Shown: positions 10,031-58,245 of the stretch, one piece after another | How the letters are laid out: each line of letters begins with the position of its first letter | Position numbering within the stretch: position 1 is the stretch's first letter | Source: Gymnorhina tibicen | Taxonomy: Eukaryota > Chordata > Aves > Passeriformes > Artamidae | Reading direction: 5' to 3' | Length of the DNA: 64,000 nt | Assembly (NCBI GenBank): GCA_013399875.1 | Contig: VXAZ01002267.1 | Location: 2,225,053 to 2,289,052, forward strand | Made by a program: the position numbers and the translations under genes | The notes under the pieces: generated by a model | What the model saw: the letters and a program-made list of their open reading frames with translations, nothing else | Told to the model about the DNA's origin: nothing | Database searches by the model: none

Positions 10031-12976
10031 GAAGGAGATCACACACGCTCACATAAAGCTGGAGTGACTTTCCCGAACCGTGCGGGCGTGTTTCAGCTTT
10101 GCCTTGGTACAAGCGAGGTCCTGATTCAGCTTGGTCTTTAAATGACCCCGTGATTTTGTAAATGGCGGATAAAAGTCCCCAGGGATACTGAGGGACACCG
10201 CAGCCAGCAGCAGGCTGGCTGTCACATTCCCAAAGGGACAATGCTTTGGGATCACCTGGTGCCATAAATCCCCATAAATACCCAACCTCAGACTTCTGCG
10301 AATGTGCTGGGAGCAGAATCTTAACTTCTATTTTGTTTCAAAACTAAACTTACACATGATTAATTCCTCACTTGGATCCAAGCGTTTTCTTCCGAGGAGG
10401 TTTTTGATGTGGTCATTTCACTTTGCTGTGGAGTTTCTGCGTGCTCGTGAGGCTGCTCCTCTTTCTCACCTAAATCAGCAGCAAAAGTCAGGGAAAGCTG
10501 AGGTGCAAGGAGAATCTGAACGAGAGGGGAGGCATTTTGGGGCTGATACATCAAGAACAGAAAGAACAGAAAGAGCAGCTGAGGCTTATGGAGATCTGCT
10601 CTGGCTTGTGAATGGGATTTGGACAAGGTCATACCCTACTTAATCCACGGAAAACAGAGAGACAAGTGCAGTTGTGGGAGTCACTGTTGCTTGTCTTGAA
10701 GGACTGTGCACGTGCTGAGGGCTGAATGTACCCAGGTTTTCCCCTCCCACCCTTACAGTAACACTTGCTATTTATGTTTTGATTTACAGCACGGGTGAAA
10801 TAGTAAAGAACGTGCATCCATCCTCCAGCTTCCGTTTTCAGCTCCCCTGTCCCTCCTCCCCCTCGTGCCGGGGCGGGGGTGTCAGGACAACTACACACAT
10901 AGTTACTAAAACAATTAAAACATTGTTTAAATAAATAAAGAACTCCTGAAAACAGCTCTTTTTCTCCCTGTCCCCCCAGTCAAAGCAAGGTGATTCTGTG
11001 CAATGTATTTTGTAGTGAAATTGGAAGGGATGGTGCTTTTACCAAATCTCTTCATTAGAAAATTCAATTATACGGCTTCTGTCAGTTTTCCCAGTTTCTA
11101 GTCATTAGCATTGTCCTTCTGCCTTAATTATAGACCAGAATCAAACCCCAAGGAAAGTAAATAAAGGTTTCAGTGGATTTGATTCAGTCAGCTTACAGGG
11201 GGTAAACCCTCCTGCCCTCATTTTATTTGTCTCCATCTGCAATACCTGTGTTAGCTCACGGGGGTTTCAACGCAGAAAAAACACCCATAAGCTGATCTCT
11301 GAATTTACTCGGCTTCTGGCAGGTGAGACCCCCCACGTGGCAGCCATCCGCTCTTCCCTCAGAAGCTGGGGTGCCAGACAGACACCTCCACCTGAACCAG
11401 GCCTGGCTTCCCTGAGCCTTGTGCAGAAAGAGGCATCTGAGGTCACCAGGCATTTGACCCATTTTAGTCAGCGACATGGAGATAATGGAAATTGAAACCC
11501 CAGCAGGTCTCTTTCTTTCTGCTGTTTGTGGAGAGGGCCTGGGGTGAATAGTCCACATGTAAATGTGTATGGTGGAGGTAGGAGAGTGAATTTCTAAAAC
11601 TGGATGTCAGGAATTGGTTTGTTTGGGTGGAGACGAGAGGGGAAGGGCCTTCATTGTGTCCCAGTTTGGGATTTCGTGAGTGTACCCGGACATCTGAGGG
11701 TGTGACTGAGCCTTTCTCTGGCCCATGGTGTGTGCAGGAGGAGCGACAGCACAATCCCTGTGCTCTGCACTGCCTAGCTGAGCTGGGACAGCGATGCTGA
11801 GACGAAGCAGTGATTGTCTGCACGTTCATGATTTAGCTTTTCTCACAGGGCGAAGATGATCTCATGAAGGTTTGCTTAAGTAGCCATATGGTGACATAAA
11901 AACAAAAAAACCCCAGAAACTAAATTAGAAACTAAAACAACGACAACAAAACATCCCAAAAACCTGATTCACAGCACTTTGGGCTAAAATTAATTTTCTC
12001 TGTGTTTTATATTTCATTCTTCCGCCCACTCTGTGTCCTACATCCGTCCCAGTCAGGGAGATAACTAAGGGCAGAAGCACAGAAAGAAACTGGTGGATAA
12101 ATGATAAAGTTGACGTGAGTTCAGTGGTGAGTGGAGTGGGAAGATATGGAGAGGTGGAAAGTCTCCCAGGAACTGATCTGGAGCTCTGACACTGAGAATA
12201 GGGCACCAGATTATACATGGGAAGAAGACTTTCAGCCTAACTGGAGCCAGAGCTTCTTTATTTAAATAGAAGTGCAGTTTTAAATTGAATATGACTGAAG
12301 AAGAGGAAATGACATATCAGAGTTGATTACAGGAGGTGGCTGGAGTCCAGAGGCATTGGGAGTGGGAAAGACATGGAAGTTGGAGTTGGGATGGTGTTGA
12401 CAAGAGATGGCACAGATGTGGCACCTAAGATTGATGGAAACAAACAAACAAACAAAAAATAACTGGGGGTGATCGCGGCAAAGCCATGGCAACAAAAATT
12501 GAGGGAGCAGAGAATGAAGGAAGAAACTGTAGGTCTGCCTGCATCTGCTGTGCAAAAGAAATATTTCTAATTTTAATATATATTTATGTAATTATATTCA
12601 GAGAATAAACCAGAGGCTGCAAAGGTGCGGAAAGAGCTGAATTACCTGAGATACCCCTGGTGCTGTTCACTGTAAAATGTGAGCTGGGCCAGGTGCTCAC
12701 AGGGACAGAGATTCCTGCAGGCTTCCTGGGAGGATTTCAGGCAAGGAAGAGGCAGCTGAGGGCTGTGGACCAGAGCTGGGCTCGTGGTGTTGGGGTGCCT
12801 AAAATGAATTATATGGATGGTCAGACAACTTTTTGAAGTTCCTTTCTGCTGAGCCTGAGAGGAAACATCCAGTGCAGAGGATTGAGGAGAAAAGACTGAT
12901 TCTCTTTAAATAATGGTGCAAGCTCTGGAGAAACACAGGACAATCCTAGATCAAAATTAGTTTCCTAAAATACATA

Positions 12977-13096
12977 AAATCATAGCATGGTTTGGGTTGG
13001 AAGGGACCTGAAAGATCATCTCATTCCACCCTCCTGCCATGGGCAAGGACATCTCCCACTATCCCAGGTTGCTCCAAGCCCCATCCAGCCTGGCCT
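12977..13096 (-). repeat. CR1 LINE 3'-end fragment
   Basis: Antisense CR1 tail: AAATCATAGCATGGTTTGGG, GGAAGGGACCTGAAAGATCA, CTGCCATGGGCAAGGACATC and GCTCCAAGCCCCATCCAGCC. Confidence 0.95.
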
Positions 13097-16000
13097 ACAT
13101 CTCCAAAGTCTATTTTGTCACACAGAAATGAGGTATGTAGGTCCAGCATGGACTTCAGTTATGACCTGAGGCTCCTGTGGTGAATTTGCCCCTTTTTTGA
13201 GGAGTGTGTGGTAACACCAAGCACACAAGAAGCATCGCTGCTGACAGATGGCCAGAGAGATACCACAAGGATGATGTAGACACAGTCTGCTGGGTGGCAG
13301 AGGGGGGACTGAAATGCTCTTTTCCAGCCCAGCATTTCTGTAATCCAGGGTCCAAATATCCGGAGCAGATTTCTGGATTAAATAAAGTCCTTAAATACCT
13401 CTACTGCTGAATGAGGTTCATCACAGCACGAAACTGTGCCTGCACAAGGAAGGATGTTCATAAGTCTGTACCCCTCCTTGGGATTTTTTCTTTCTTTTTA
13501 AGAGAAAGAAAGTAAAAAAATAGGTAGAGATGCTGGCACTGGCAGGAAGTCAGTGCATTGAAAAACATCCTGGCACAAGATAATGAAGTATTTAAGGAAC
13601 ACTCCACCTGTGTCATTAAAAAAAGCACCAAAAAACACCCAAAAGGCCATAGCAAGAAATCTGTGAACCAGTGCCAAAATCATGCAGAAAGACAGAAACT
13701 GCTGTGCTAATGAACAAGAGGCAAAAGGAGAGGACATACTTTAGCTACATCTCAGTTCAAGATATTTTTATTTCCCTCATTACATTGAAAAGCTCTTGAA
13801 AGAATTTTGTGTTCAGTCTTTGATAAACACGGCTCTGCCACTTCTAGTTTGGTCTGTGTTTGTTAGGAGGCAACTAAAACCTGAAAATATAGTATTTAAA
13901 ATTATAAGTAAGTACAATAGGGATAAATGCTTTGAAAAAATGTCTTTTGAGCTTGTGTGGCCCAGGTCTTACAGAAATGAAGTGATACAAGAAAATAACC
14001 AGAAGCTTTCCAGGAAAATAAGGAAGCAAAATTGACAAGTTGCTCTTAATACACTGGACCCTAAAAATGCAGAAAAATGCAGAGAAAAGTTTTACAAAGG
14101 AGAGTAAACTGAATAGTTGGGCATTTTTCCAACAGTACAAGTGAGAAAGATGGCTTTGTTTCAGGACCGTGCATGATAAAAATTCATTAAATGTGAGGAA
14201 AAAAAGGGATTTGGCCTGGCTTCAGGGACAGGACGTGGAGGGGTTTAATCAAAATAACGATTTGGTGGGTCTGCTCTGCTTCTCTTTCCAGTTTGCACAA
14301 ATAACAAGAGCTTCAGCTTTAAAAGCCCTGCCAAGGTAGATAAATTCACATTGTCTGCTGGAAAACAAAAAGCATGTCTGAGAGAGATTCTTCCTTTTTT
14401 GTAAGAATTTGTCTCCTCCTTGATGAGCAAATTAAAAAGTGCTCAGGGGTGTTCCTGTGCATGGGACCCTTTTTCCATTTCTAAGCAAATTCCAGAGTGG
14501 ACGGTTTTGGTGTGGGGTCCTCACCCAGCTGTTTACCACTGTCTTTCCAAGCTGTCAGCACTGTTAGACATGAATGCATCTGCTCCTGAGTCAAACCCCA
14601 AAATCTGGGTCCTTTTCACCGCATATCTGAACATCAGTGGTAGGACTGACCTCGGCCATCTTTGTGTAATCACAGCGCAGAAATAGCAGGTCGAGGATGG
14701 CTTTGGCTTCATTTAAAATATCCTCTTTAGGATGGGAAGATGCACCCCTACAAATGTTTGTATCTCTGTGCTGGGTGTTCTGGGAGCTGGGGTGGCAGCC
14801 CACATGTGCAGTGCCGTTGTCTCTGTACATTCATGTGAATCCACCCTTAATCTCTTCACAGGCAGCCGGGCTACGATTTCCCAGCCTCTGCATCCCAACC
14901 AAAAGGCAGTTGCTGCACACCACCCCCACACATCATCATCATCATCGTTCCTGCTTGTGACAGGCCCCCGCATCCCTGCCGGGTCAGTCAGACCGAGGGG
15001 GGATACAGCTGCAAACTTGCTGGTCGAGCAGAGAAAAGAGAGGTTGCTTTTAGAGAATTCTGCTCTAAAGAGACGTCAGGCTGTGCTGGAAGAGGCTGGG
15101 AGGCTGCAGCGTGACGTGGGGAAAGCTGAACCATCTCCTTGGGCACAGCCTGTGTTTAGGTCAGGCTGAAGGAATTGTTATGAGGAGACCTAAGGAGATA
15201 GCAAAGCACAAATTCCCTGTTTTTAAGGCCCAGCCATACATGTGTCTGTTAGAAAGGCTGAGGATCCACCCCAGAGTCCATGGATGAATGTGGTGACCAC
15301 TGGCATTCCCAACCACTCTTTCCTGCCATTCCCTCAGTGGGACAGACACCAACCCTTCCACAGCTGTAAATCTCTTCACCTGCATTAACTCCACTGCAGC
15401 TTAACCATGTTTAAGATCCGAAAATAGACCTGAGGCTCTGGTCTTGCCTTGTGCATCACAAATGCAACAAAAGAAACCCCTGAGCTCAGCAGAGTCCAGT
15501 GCTTGTAGGGTGTATGAAGGAGACAGGCTTTGTTACCAACACACACCACTTGCTCCAAACACAGCTTCACAAGACATCCCAGGGGGTTTTCAAAGAGAAA
15601 TGCCCATCCCTGTGCCTGCCACTGGTCCTAGAAAAGCCTGAAAGCCTCATTTCCAGAGGGCAAAGTAATGCTTTGCCTGGGCCCTCTGTGTCTGCAAGCG
15701 ATGGGAAAGGGTTTGTGTGGGAAGCATCACCTCTGCTTTGAAATCAAGTGGTTCCAGGAAGTTCTGGGAGGCTCTTTAGTTGCATGGAGTCTGGTATTGT
15801 CCCAGTCCCATCAGAGACTGCTGGTCCTGGCTTGCCTCCCCCTCTCCCTCCTCTGCCTTTGTGAGATATTGAAGATGAGGTGGCTGACTATGGAGAGGGA
15901 AAATTAAATAGCTCTGCAAATTCCCCTCTTTTTCCTCCTCTGATCCACATCCTTGTCAAAGGGAAGTGTGAGAAATGTAGGGTGGCACCCAGATGGGTTC

Positions 16001-17730
16001 TGAACTTCCTCCTTCAGAAACAGGCTGGTTTGAGCCCCTTTGAAATAACAGCTGAGATGGGCACCCAAAATGAGTCACTCGGGGGAGTTATTTACACCCC
16101 CATTCCCTCCTGTTTGGTCTGTGGGATATGAGGAGTCAGGGGACAGAGAGAGGGACTTCAGCCAGCACTGCTGGTGTTCAGTGTTGCTCTCGAAATCTGC
16201 AGGAAGGCCTTGAGGTGTGTTACGGTCATGTGCAGGTCTCCACCAGCCTTACAAACAGATCTCTGCAGGGTCAGGACCTGCCTTTTATGCTGGGAGATGC
16301 CTTGGAAAGGGGGTGAAAGAAAGTTCATACCCTCCAGCTATGACTCCTGGATCCTTTCCCTCTCAGTGATGCTGATCTGGAGATTATGAACTCATTTTGC
16401 AAGCACAGTTTTGTCTCAAAAAAAAAAAAGGAGAGAGAGCTGGAGTTCCCTCTGACCTCGAGAAAATGAGAGTTTGATGACATTAGGAAAGCAGCATCTC
16501 AAATCCAGAAATATTTCCCTTTTCAGTTGGCCCTTATTCAGTAAATTGCCATCTTTACTGTGTCATACATGCATCCATTTTCTGTCAGTGAAAGGCAAAA
16601 GCACAAATCCCACCACAGGCAGCTGCCTTCCATCCAGATCTTCCGCTGACAGGGACCAGGAGCTCATTTCTTCCTCTCTACTTAATCACAATTGATTAAG
16701 GATATTAAGGAGCTTATTACTTCCTAATATCATCTGGGAATGATTTCCCTACTTTGCATTATTCTCCAGAGCGGGCAGAGGTCCCCTGTGCCAGCAAAGT
16801 GGGGTGCAGCATCGCTGAACCCCAATTGCACTGTACTTAATGTTTCACTGGAGGAGAGGTTGCAGGTGGCCTCTTACAGAAAGCTGCATTTCATCCTCGG
16901 TTTTCAGATACCTCACAGTATCCTTTCCACTGGGAAATTAAGCAGACACTCTCCATATCCACTGCAGCTGTTTCTGGTGTTAAATTAAACTGCTGCTATT
17001 ACAGCGAGCCGTGCTGGGGCTGAGTTGTGTTGTTCCTTAATTGTTTATGGCTGTGGATGCCAGCCAAGTAGCAGTCCTGTAGAGGCAAACGCTGGAAATC
17101 TGACCTGGAAAACAGATGTTTGGGCCAAAGCCAAGGTGGTTTCAGGAAAGACAGTGGGAGAGAAGCAGGAAACCAGTTATCTGTCTGATTTATTGGGCAG
17201 GGTAAAGAAATCCACCCCAGGGCAGAGTGCTCACACGAGGCTGGTACAGCAGTAAACTCTGGTTTTAGCCAGCTTGAGCCAGCCTTTGCAAGGCTTATAA
17301 GGGCAGCTGTTGGTTTATCAGTGCTGACTCTCAGAGTGCCAAACTCATGTGCTTTGCAGCTGGTGGAAAATTCTCACCTGTTTGCTGGAGGCTGCAGAAC
17401 ATCTCCTGCCATAAACAGGTTTATGTGAAATCCCAGCACAAGTCTTTTAGATTTGACACACTGAAGGGATCTATTGAAATTTTAATGGCCTGAGGAATCT
17501 GATCAAAAACAGATCTTACAGTGAAGGTGCTTCATGTGAACAGATCATCCCCAGCTACTCCCATTTGCTCTTGAAGGAGGGAAATCTCACATTGGTGGTT
17601 CCAGCTCAGGATCCGAGGGTGCCAGTTTCTCTCTGTTCCTCTCTCAGGAGCCCAGGTGACTGCCTGATGTGGAGATGCAGGTGCTGTAGACATCTGGTTC
17701 TTGGTGAAACCTATCCCACCCAGGTCTTGA

Positions 17731-17905
17731 CAGAACCACAGGCTGCTTGAGCTTTGAAGGGACCTTTTCTTGCCCCCTTCTTCTGTCTGAGCAGGGACAC
17801 CAGGAGCTGCCCTGGATTGTGCCCAGATGGCTTTTGAATACTTCAAGAATGAAGATTCCACAACCTCTCTGGGATACCTGATCAGGAAGTGTTTCATTGC
17901 ACAGA
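17731..17905 (-). repeat. Diverged CR1 LINE fragment
   Basis: Older antisense CR1: a TTTGAAGGGACC block, GAGCAGGGACACCAGGAGC, then CCACAACCTCTCTGGG and a CAGGAAGTGTTTCATTGCAC segment matching the CR1 region before the tail. The tail octamers are lost. Confidence 0.65.
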
Positions 17906-18728
17906 GCCAAAATTAAGCGTTGCACTGGAGGGGACGGAGGGAACATCCTTAAGATGAAGGAAAGTTTTAAGCGTCACTGTTCAGGGAGCTGATGCACAGA
18001 CCTGACCAGGTGTCTTCTAGCACACCCAAGCAGTGATTTTTGGAGCAGTGATATGAGTATTTAGCAGGATAAGAGGCTTTTGCAGTTCTGTGTTGTGATT
18101 ACATTGATTTAATTGAAATGTGATGAATTCCAGCTCAAACTTTTAGTCCTAATTTTATTTCTTTAGTACCTGAGTGAGTAGTGTCACCACATTTTATTCC
18201 TGAGGAGCCATCAAAAGAACTTTGGATTCTTTTAGCAACACTCCTGTTCTTAGATGCCCCACATTGCCTGATAATTCTGACTGGCACTCTGAGCTTTTAA
18301 AGGTGAACTTTGAAAGTCCTGGTAAGGGAAGGCTTAACCCCTTGCACTTCCTCCTGCTCCTGCCTGTGGAACAACAGGTTCTTAAAGCCGGAGGTGTAGG
18401 AACTGGGGATTTGGAAGAGGATCATAATCTTCTCTTGCCCAGCAGTGACCAGAATTGGTGGAGTATGGTAGAGGCAGAGAGGACATTTCTGTTAGCACGC
18501 AGAGGTACAATGAAGATATTTTAGCTGTTGGCTTTAGTCTTTGGCCATCTTTAGTTTTCCACACTGATGCTAGGGAACATACAATTCCTTGGATTTCTCT
18601 TCTGCTGCCAGAGACCCTTCGATTTGTTTTTCCCTTTGTCTTTAGACTAAGTAAGCTTCTTATCTTTTTGAAACAAAGGAAATGTCTAAATAATAATAAA
18701 TGTCTGCATCACACAGAGAGGGGAAAAA

Positions 18729-18752
18729 AAAATATATACGTATATATATATA
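18729..18752. repeat. AT-rich simple repeat
   Basis: An A-run is followed by alternating TA dinucleotides with one ACGT interruption. Confidence 0.7.
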
Positions 18753-21111
18753 TTTCTGATGAAGAGATTTTTCCCATCTTAATTTCATCAGGTTTCTCTG
18801 CTTCTGACAGCTGAGGCAGACATTTTAGCCTTTTCTTGCCAAGGAGCACTCATAAACCACTCACTGTATTTCTCTGCAGTGCCACAGGTCTACCTGTGCT
18901 TGAGGATCTAAGTGCAAGTGGCTCTCCAAAGCGGCTTCATTAGGCACTTGGATAATGTGAAACATCCTTCAGAGATGCTGCCCTCGCCCAGGGGAGACCA
19001 AGATCATCCTAATCTACTATACCCAGCCACAAGTGGTGCTTTGCCTTCACCACCAGCTTCTGGGAGTTTGCAGAAGTGCTGATGTTTTCCTGGTCGAGGG
19101 CAATGCCACATGTGGGGGTCCATGACCTGTGCATTCCTAGGGATACACAACAGACGTGAGCCACAGGACATTTTTCTCTTCCTCTGCCCCATCCTGTCTT
19201 ACCCAGCATCCTGATGGTTTTCTTCTCTTTTAAGTGCACTATCCAAGTTGTTTTGTGACTTTTTGCTGTTTTCCTGAAAACTCAGCCCCGTTGTTGGCTA
19301 ACACACCCAGGAGCTCAAATGGGAACGGGAGTCTTCAGATACTGTTTATTGTATAAATGGGCCTTATGTAGGGTAGAAAATTTAGGGAAACCTCCTGGGA
19401 AGGCAAAATCTCTGTCAGAGAACACGGACAGCTGGCTGCATGAGCCATCTGTGTCAGAAAGTGTTGGAATGTGAGTGCTCAGCCAAAAGAGTTGGTGCTC
19501 CAGTCCCAGCAATAACTGCAGCTGTTTGTCTTTGCTTTATGAAACAGGAGGAAGGAGACAATCCCATCAGATCCAGGACACAAGTGGAACAACAACCTGC
19601 TGCGACCTGGCCATGCGCTGACAGAAAGTTGTCCTGGGTTTTGCAGCAGCCCCAGATTTTGTACAAGGGGCTGATGGAAACTCATCGCTCCACACTGCTG
19701 GGGAAGAGAGAAGACACTCAGGCAAAGGGCTGCACCTTGGTTCCTCAAACTTTTCTCTCTCCTTGATGGTCTTACCTCCTGTCTCCTTGAACAGAGAGGC
19801 AGGTTTTGAAGTCAGCCCAGCCAGGGGAGCAGTTATCCTCATTCGTTCAGCTGAAAAAGCCCTTTCCATGTTGTCCACAACTGTGATGAAAAGAGAAGCC
19901 CCTCTCAGAGACTGAACTTTTTTGTCAGGAAAACACCATTTACAGGTAAGAAAATGCTATTCCCAGCAAAGAACCTGGAACTTCTTCCATGTGAGGCCAG
20001 AGAAGCTTCCCTTCCAATAGAGCATTTTTCATGTGTAAAAGGCAGGAGAGACTTGGCTGCACCCCACACCACGAGTCATTCAACCTTTTGCTGTTGTGCT
20101 TGAACAATGTGTCATCGTCAATATATTTGACAGATAACAGCTGGTGGTAGCACTGATGTCTTTTAACTCTGGTGGTCCAAGGCAGACATCTGCAGCTGAG
20201 TTCAAAGTGCCTCTTGCTCCCTGTTGACTGGAAGAGAAGCCAGGAATGACAAGCTCAGAGGATGAGACAAAAGTTGGGTAGTAAATCCCAGTTTTGCGCC
20301 CAGATGATGCAATGAAGGGCACTAGCTACTGCAGCTGATAATTTCTGGTTTCACTAAATCTTCTCTCTGAAGGCTTTGAAAGACCTTGCAGAGAAAATTT
20401 TGTAGTGCTTCAACCCAGAGGTTTTTTAGTGTTTTCTGGCATCTTGATTTTTTTTGTTTCTGTTTTCCACTGCTTAAAATAATCCCAAGGTGTTGTTTTT
20501 TCTGTTGGGGTATTTTGTTTCACTGTCTGTACAGTGTGGTTCATATGAGCTGAACTTTCTCTTTATAGCTTCACTTGTGAATATGAATATATATATTCAG
20601 CACCCAGGAATGCCCGAGATCCTTTCCATGCTGTGTATAAATAGTGCACAGCTATTTCACAGTTTCACGTTCAGCTTGCAGGCTTCCAACAGTATTCCCA
20701 AACCCCTCTCTATTCCCATAGCATTCAGGTTCTTGGTGTGACTCAACAAGAGTCACAGCAGAGGTTTATCCCAAGCCAAGAAAGCTCTGATTTGACTCCG
20801 GTGCATTGTCATCCTCATTCCCGACGAGGTCGGCGTGAAGTCATCAGTGCTCAGAGCTGCTCTTGTGGGATTTTCCAGCCCTGTGATGAGTTCAGCTCCG
20901 TGGTTAAGCCGACAGCTGAGTTTCACTACCTTGGGCACGTCCAGCAGCGCTGGGTCAGTCCGTGGAAGGAAGTCAGGGAGGCTCCAGCTGGATGGATAAC
21001 TAGCGGCCGGCGTCCCGCTGTCCGACGGAGATAAGGGGCTGGTTAAAACCAGGGGAATTTTTAGACTCTGTCCCAAGCGTCGCCTGTCTTTTTTTTGGCA
21101 CAGGACTTGTC

Positions 21112-56476
<35,365 letters not shown>

Positions 56477-58245
56477 GATCTGCCTTACTGAAGGAATTCT
56501 CTGTGACGGTTTGAGTAGCACTTTGTCAGCTGAAGACTGTGCATGGTTATTTTTACCAAGAAACCTCCAGAAAAAAAAGCACCTCAAAGTTTGTACCATG
56601 CCTGGAGGCTTCTGACTTATTCCAGTCCATAGCAGATGCCAGCCCACTCTTCATTGATGATAAAGTTTCTTTGTGGTATCTTTTGGTCTCTCTTCTCTCT
56701 ATTCCCAATGTTCTTAAAATTGAGAGCATCTGAAAATGAGGAGGTGCCAAAACCTGTTCCCCACTACTTGTACACACAGCCAACAGGTTTCTCTGAAAAG
56801 AAAAATAAGTATATTTGAGCTTCTGGTGATGTCAGTGCCCATTTCCGCATCTCTGACCCAGACCCACCTTCTTCTGAAGGAAAAGTGGTTTGCTCAAGGC
56901 CTGAGGATATCAGGGAAGACTCAGGTTGAATGCTTTGGTGACCTCCTCTCGTCCATATGCAGACTTGCCCACGTGTGCACAGTTTTGAAGCAGAAATTTG
57001 CTCCCTACACCCTTTAAAAATGCTGTTCACAGGTATTAGGACTCAATTTTTCTTCATGGGACTAAGACTTTTCAGGTGCCCATTTCACCATCTCAATGGA
57101 TCGTTACCAGAGGAAGTGCCAAGATCAGTACAGAAAAACAGTGGTTTGCACTTAGTTCCTGAGCAGGAAGGATGGGAAGTTGCAGAATGCTTTAGGAACC
57201 CTGTTTTAAATCTTTAAGTGTCTTCTCACACACCAAACTCAGGGCAAGATCTGGATGGGGCTTTCTGACATTTTAACCTAAAACCACGTGAAAAAAGTGT
57301 AACGTGTTTCCTCAAACCATTGTTTAAGCATTCTAAAAGTGGCCTTCCAGTCACAGGATTGGGATATTGCACTTGAAAGGTACTAACTGGTCCTGCAAAG
57401 GCTGATTTACTTTCTACTTCTCTAAATGATGTCCCAGCTCTTTTGGCACAGGTCAATGAGCTGCACAGGATGGTCACAGGGCAGGAGGCACATCAGGTGA
57501 CGGTGGCCCTCACCTTCACCTTGTGACATTTTGCTGTGTGTTCCATCCCTTTGCAGTCTGTGGCAATGTAGGTGGGTTAAAAAAGAAATTTTTTCTGTGA
57601 TCCTTTCATCACGGGATCCTTTTAAATGAAGGTGCACTGTCTTCTGAGGTTGGAGATTTGTGAAAGCACCCAGTTACTGCTTGTCGCTGAGATACCTGTT
57701 AAAAGCTGGGTCAAAATCAAGCCAGAGCCTAAAAAGAAAATTTTGTAACAACTTAGGCTTAGGCAGTCACTCAAGTTGGTGCTGGGATCTATTTGAAGAA
57801 CATACATTTGGAGCCTTGTTACATCAACCTCCAGTCCATGGAGAAGAAAAGCTCTAGAAGGTGAGTTATCCCAAAATCAGGTTCCCTTCAGAGGTGCCTT
57901 CCTGGCTCTGCTGGTCTGGGCTGTCAATCTGGACCTCCCAACAGGATGTATGCAGCCTTGCAGGCAGTGCTGGGATATCACTGGCAGTGACTGCAGGCAC
58001 AGAATCCAGCAGGAACAAGAGCTGAAGTGCCTGAAGTGGACAAGAAGAGCAGAACACCCCGAGAAAGGTTTCAGTCCAGTGAGTGACTCTGGTGAAATCC
58101 TTGTTTGTTCTGTATGAAATGCAGGAGGGGGCATCTGTGCTCGCAGTTTGTGGAGCTGGTCATTGTGTTTAATTAGAACAGTTAACATGAATTTTTTAAA
58201 TGCCAGTGCTGTTTGTACAGTTTAATAAAATGTTGTGTGTAATTG
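56477..58245 (+). other. PRKCQ: PRKCQ 3' UTR (predicted)
   Basis: About 1.77 kb of non-coding sequence from the stop to the first canonical AATAAA. No CR1 was seen in it. The end is inferred from the poly(A) signal. An AAUAAG variant near 56806 could give a shorter form, and an AATAAA near 59069 a longer one. Confidence 0.6.
58212..58245 (+). terminator. PRKCQ: Polyadenylation signal AATAAA with flanking elements
   Basis: TGTA occurs at 58214-58217, AATAAA at 58224-58229, and a GT-rich TGTTGTGTGT follows directly, giving the upstream, core and downstream elements in the usual order. Confidence 0.7.

Larger units (their letters stand above)
3729..21103 (+). other. PRKCQ: Intron 1 of PRKCQ (17.4 kb)
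   Basis: Runs from the GT at 3729 to the AG at 21102-21103, which follows a T-rich tract. No exon-like coding segment was recognised inside it. It holds CR1 fragments at about 7466, 9038, 9893, 12977 and 17731, simple runs (A- and T-runs near 4700-4860, CAAA repeats near 12438-12462, a CAT run near 14932-14947, a TA-rich run near 18729-18752) and a small 16-17 bp tandem duplication at 8852-8885. The remaining sequence is unique DNA without visible genes. The extent depends on exon 1 being correct. Confidence 0.55.
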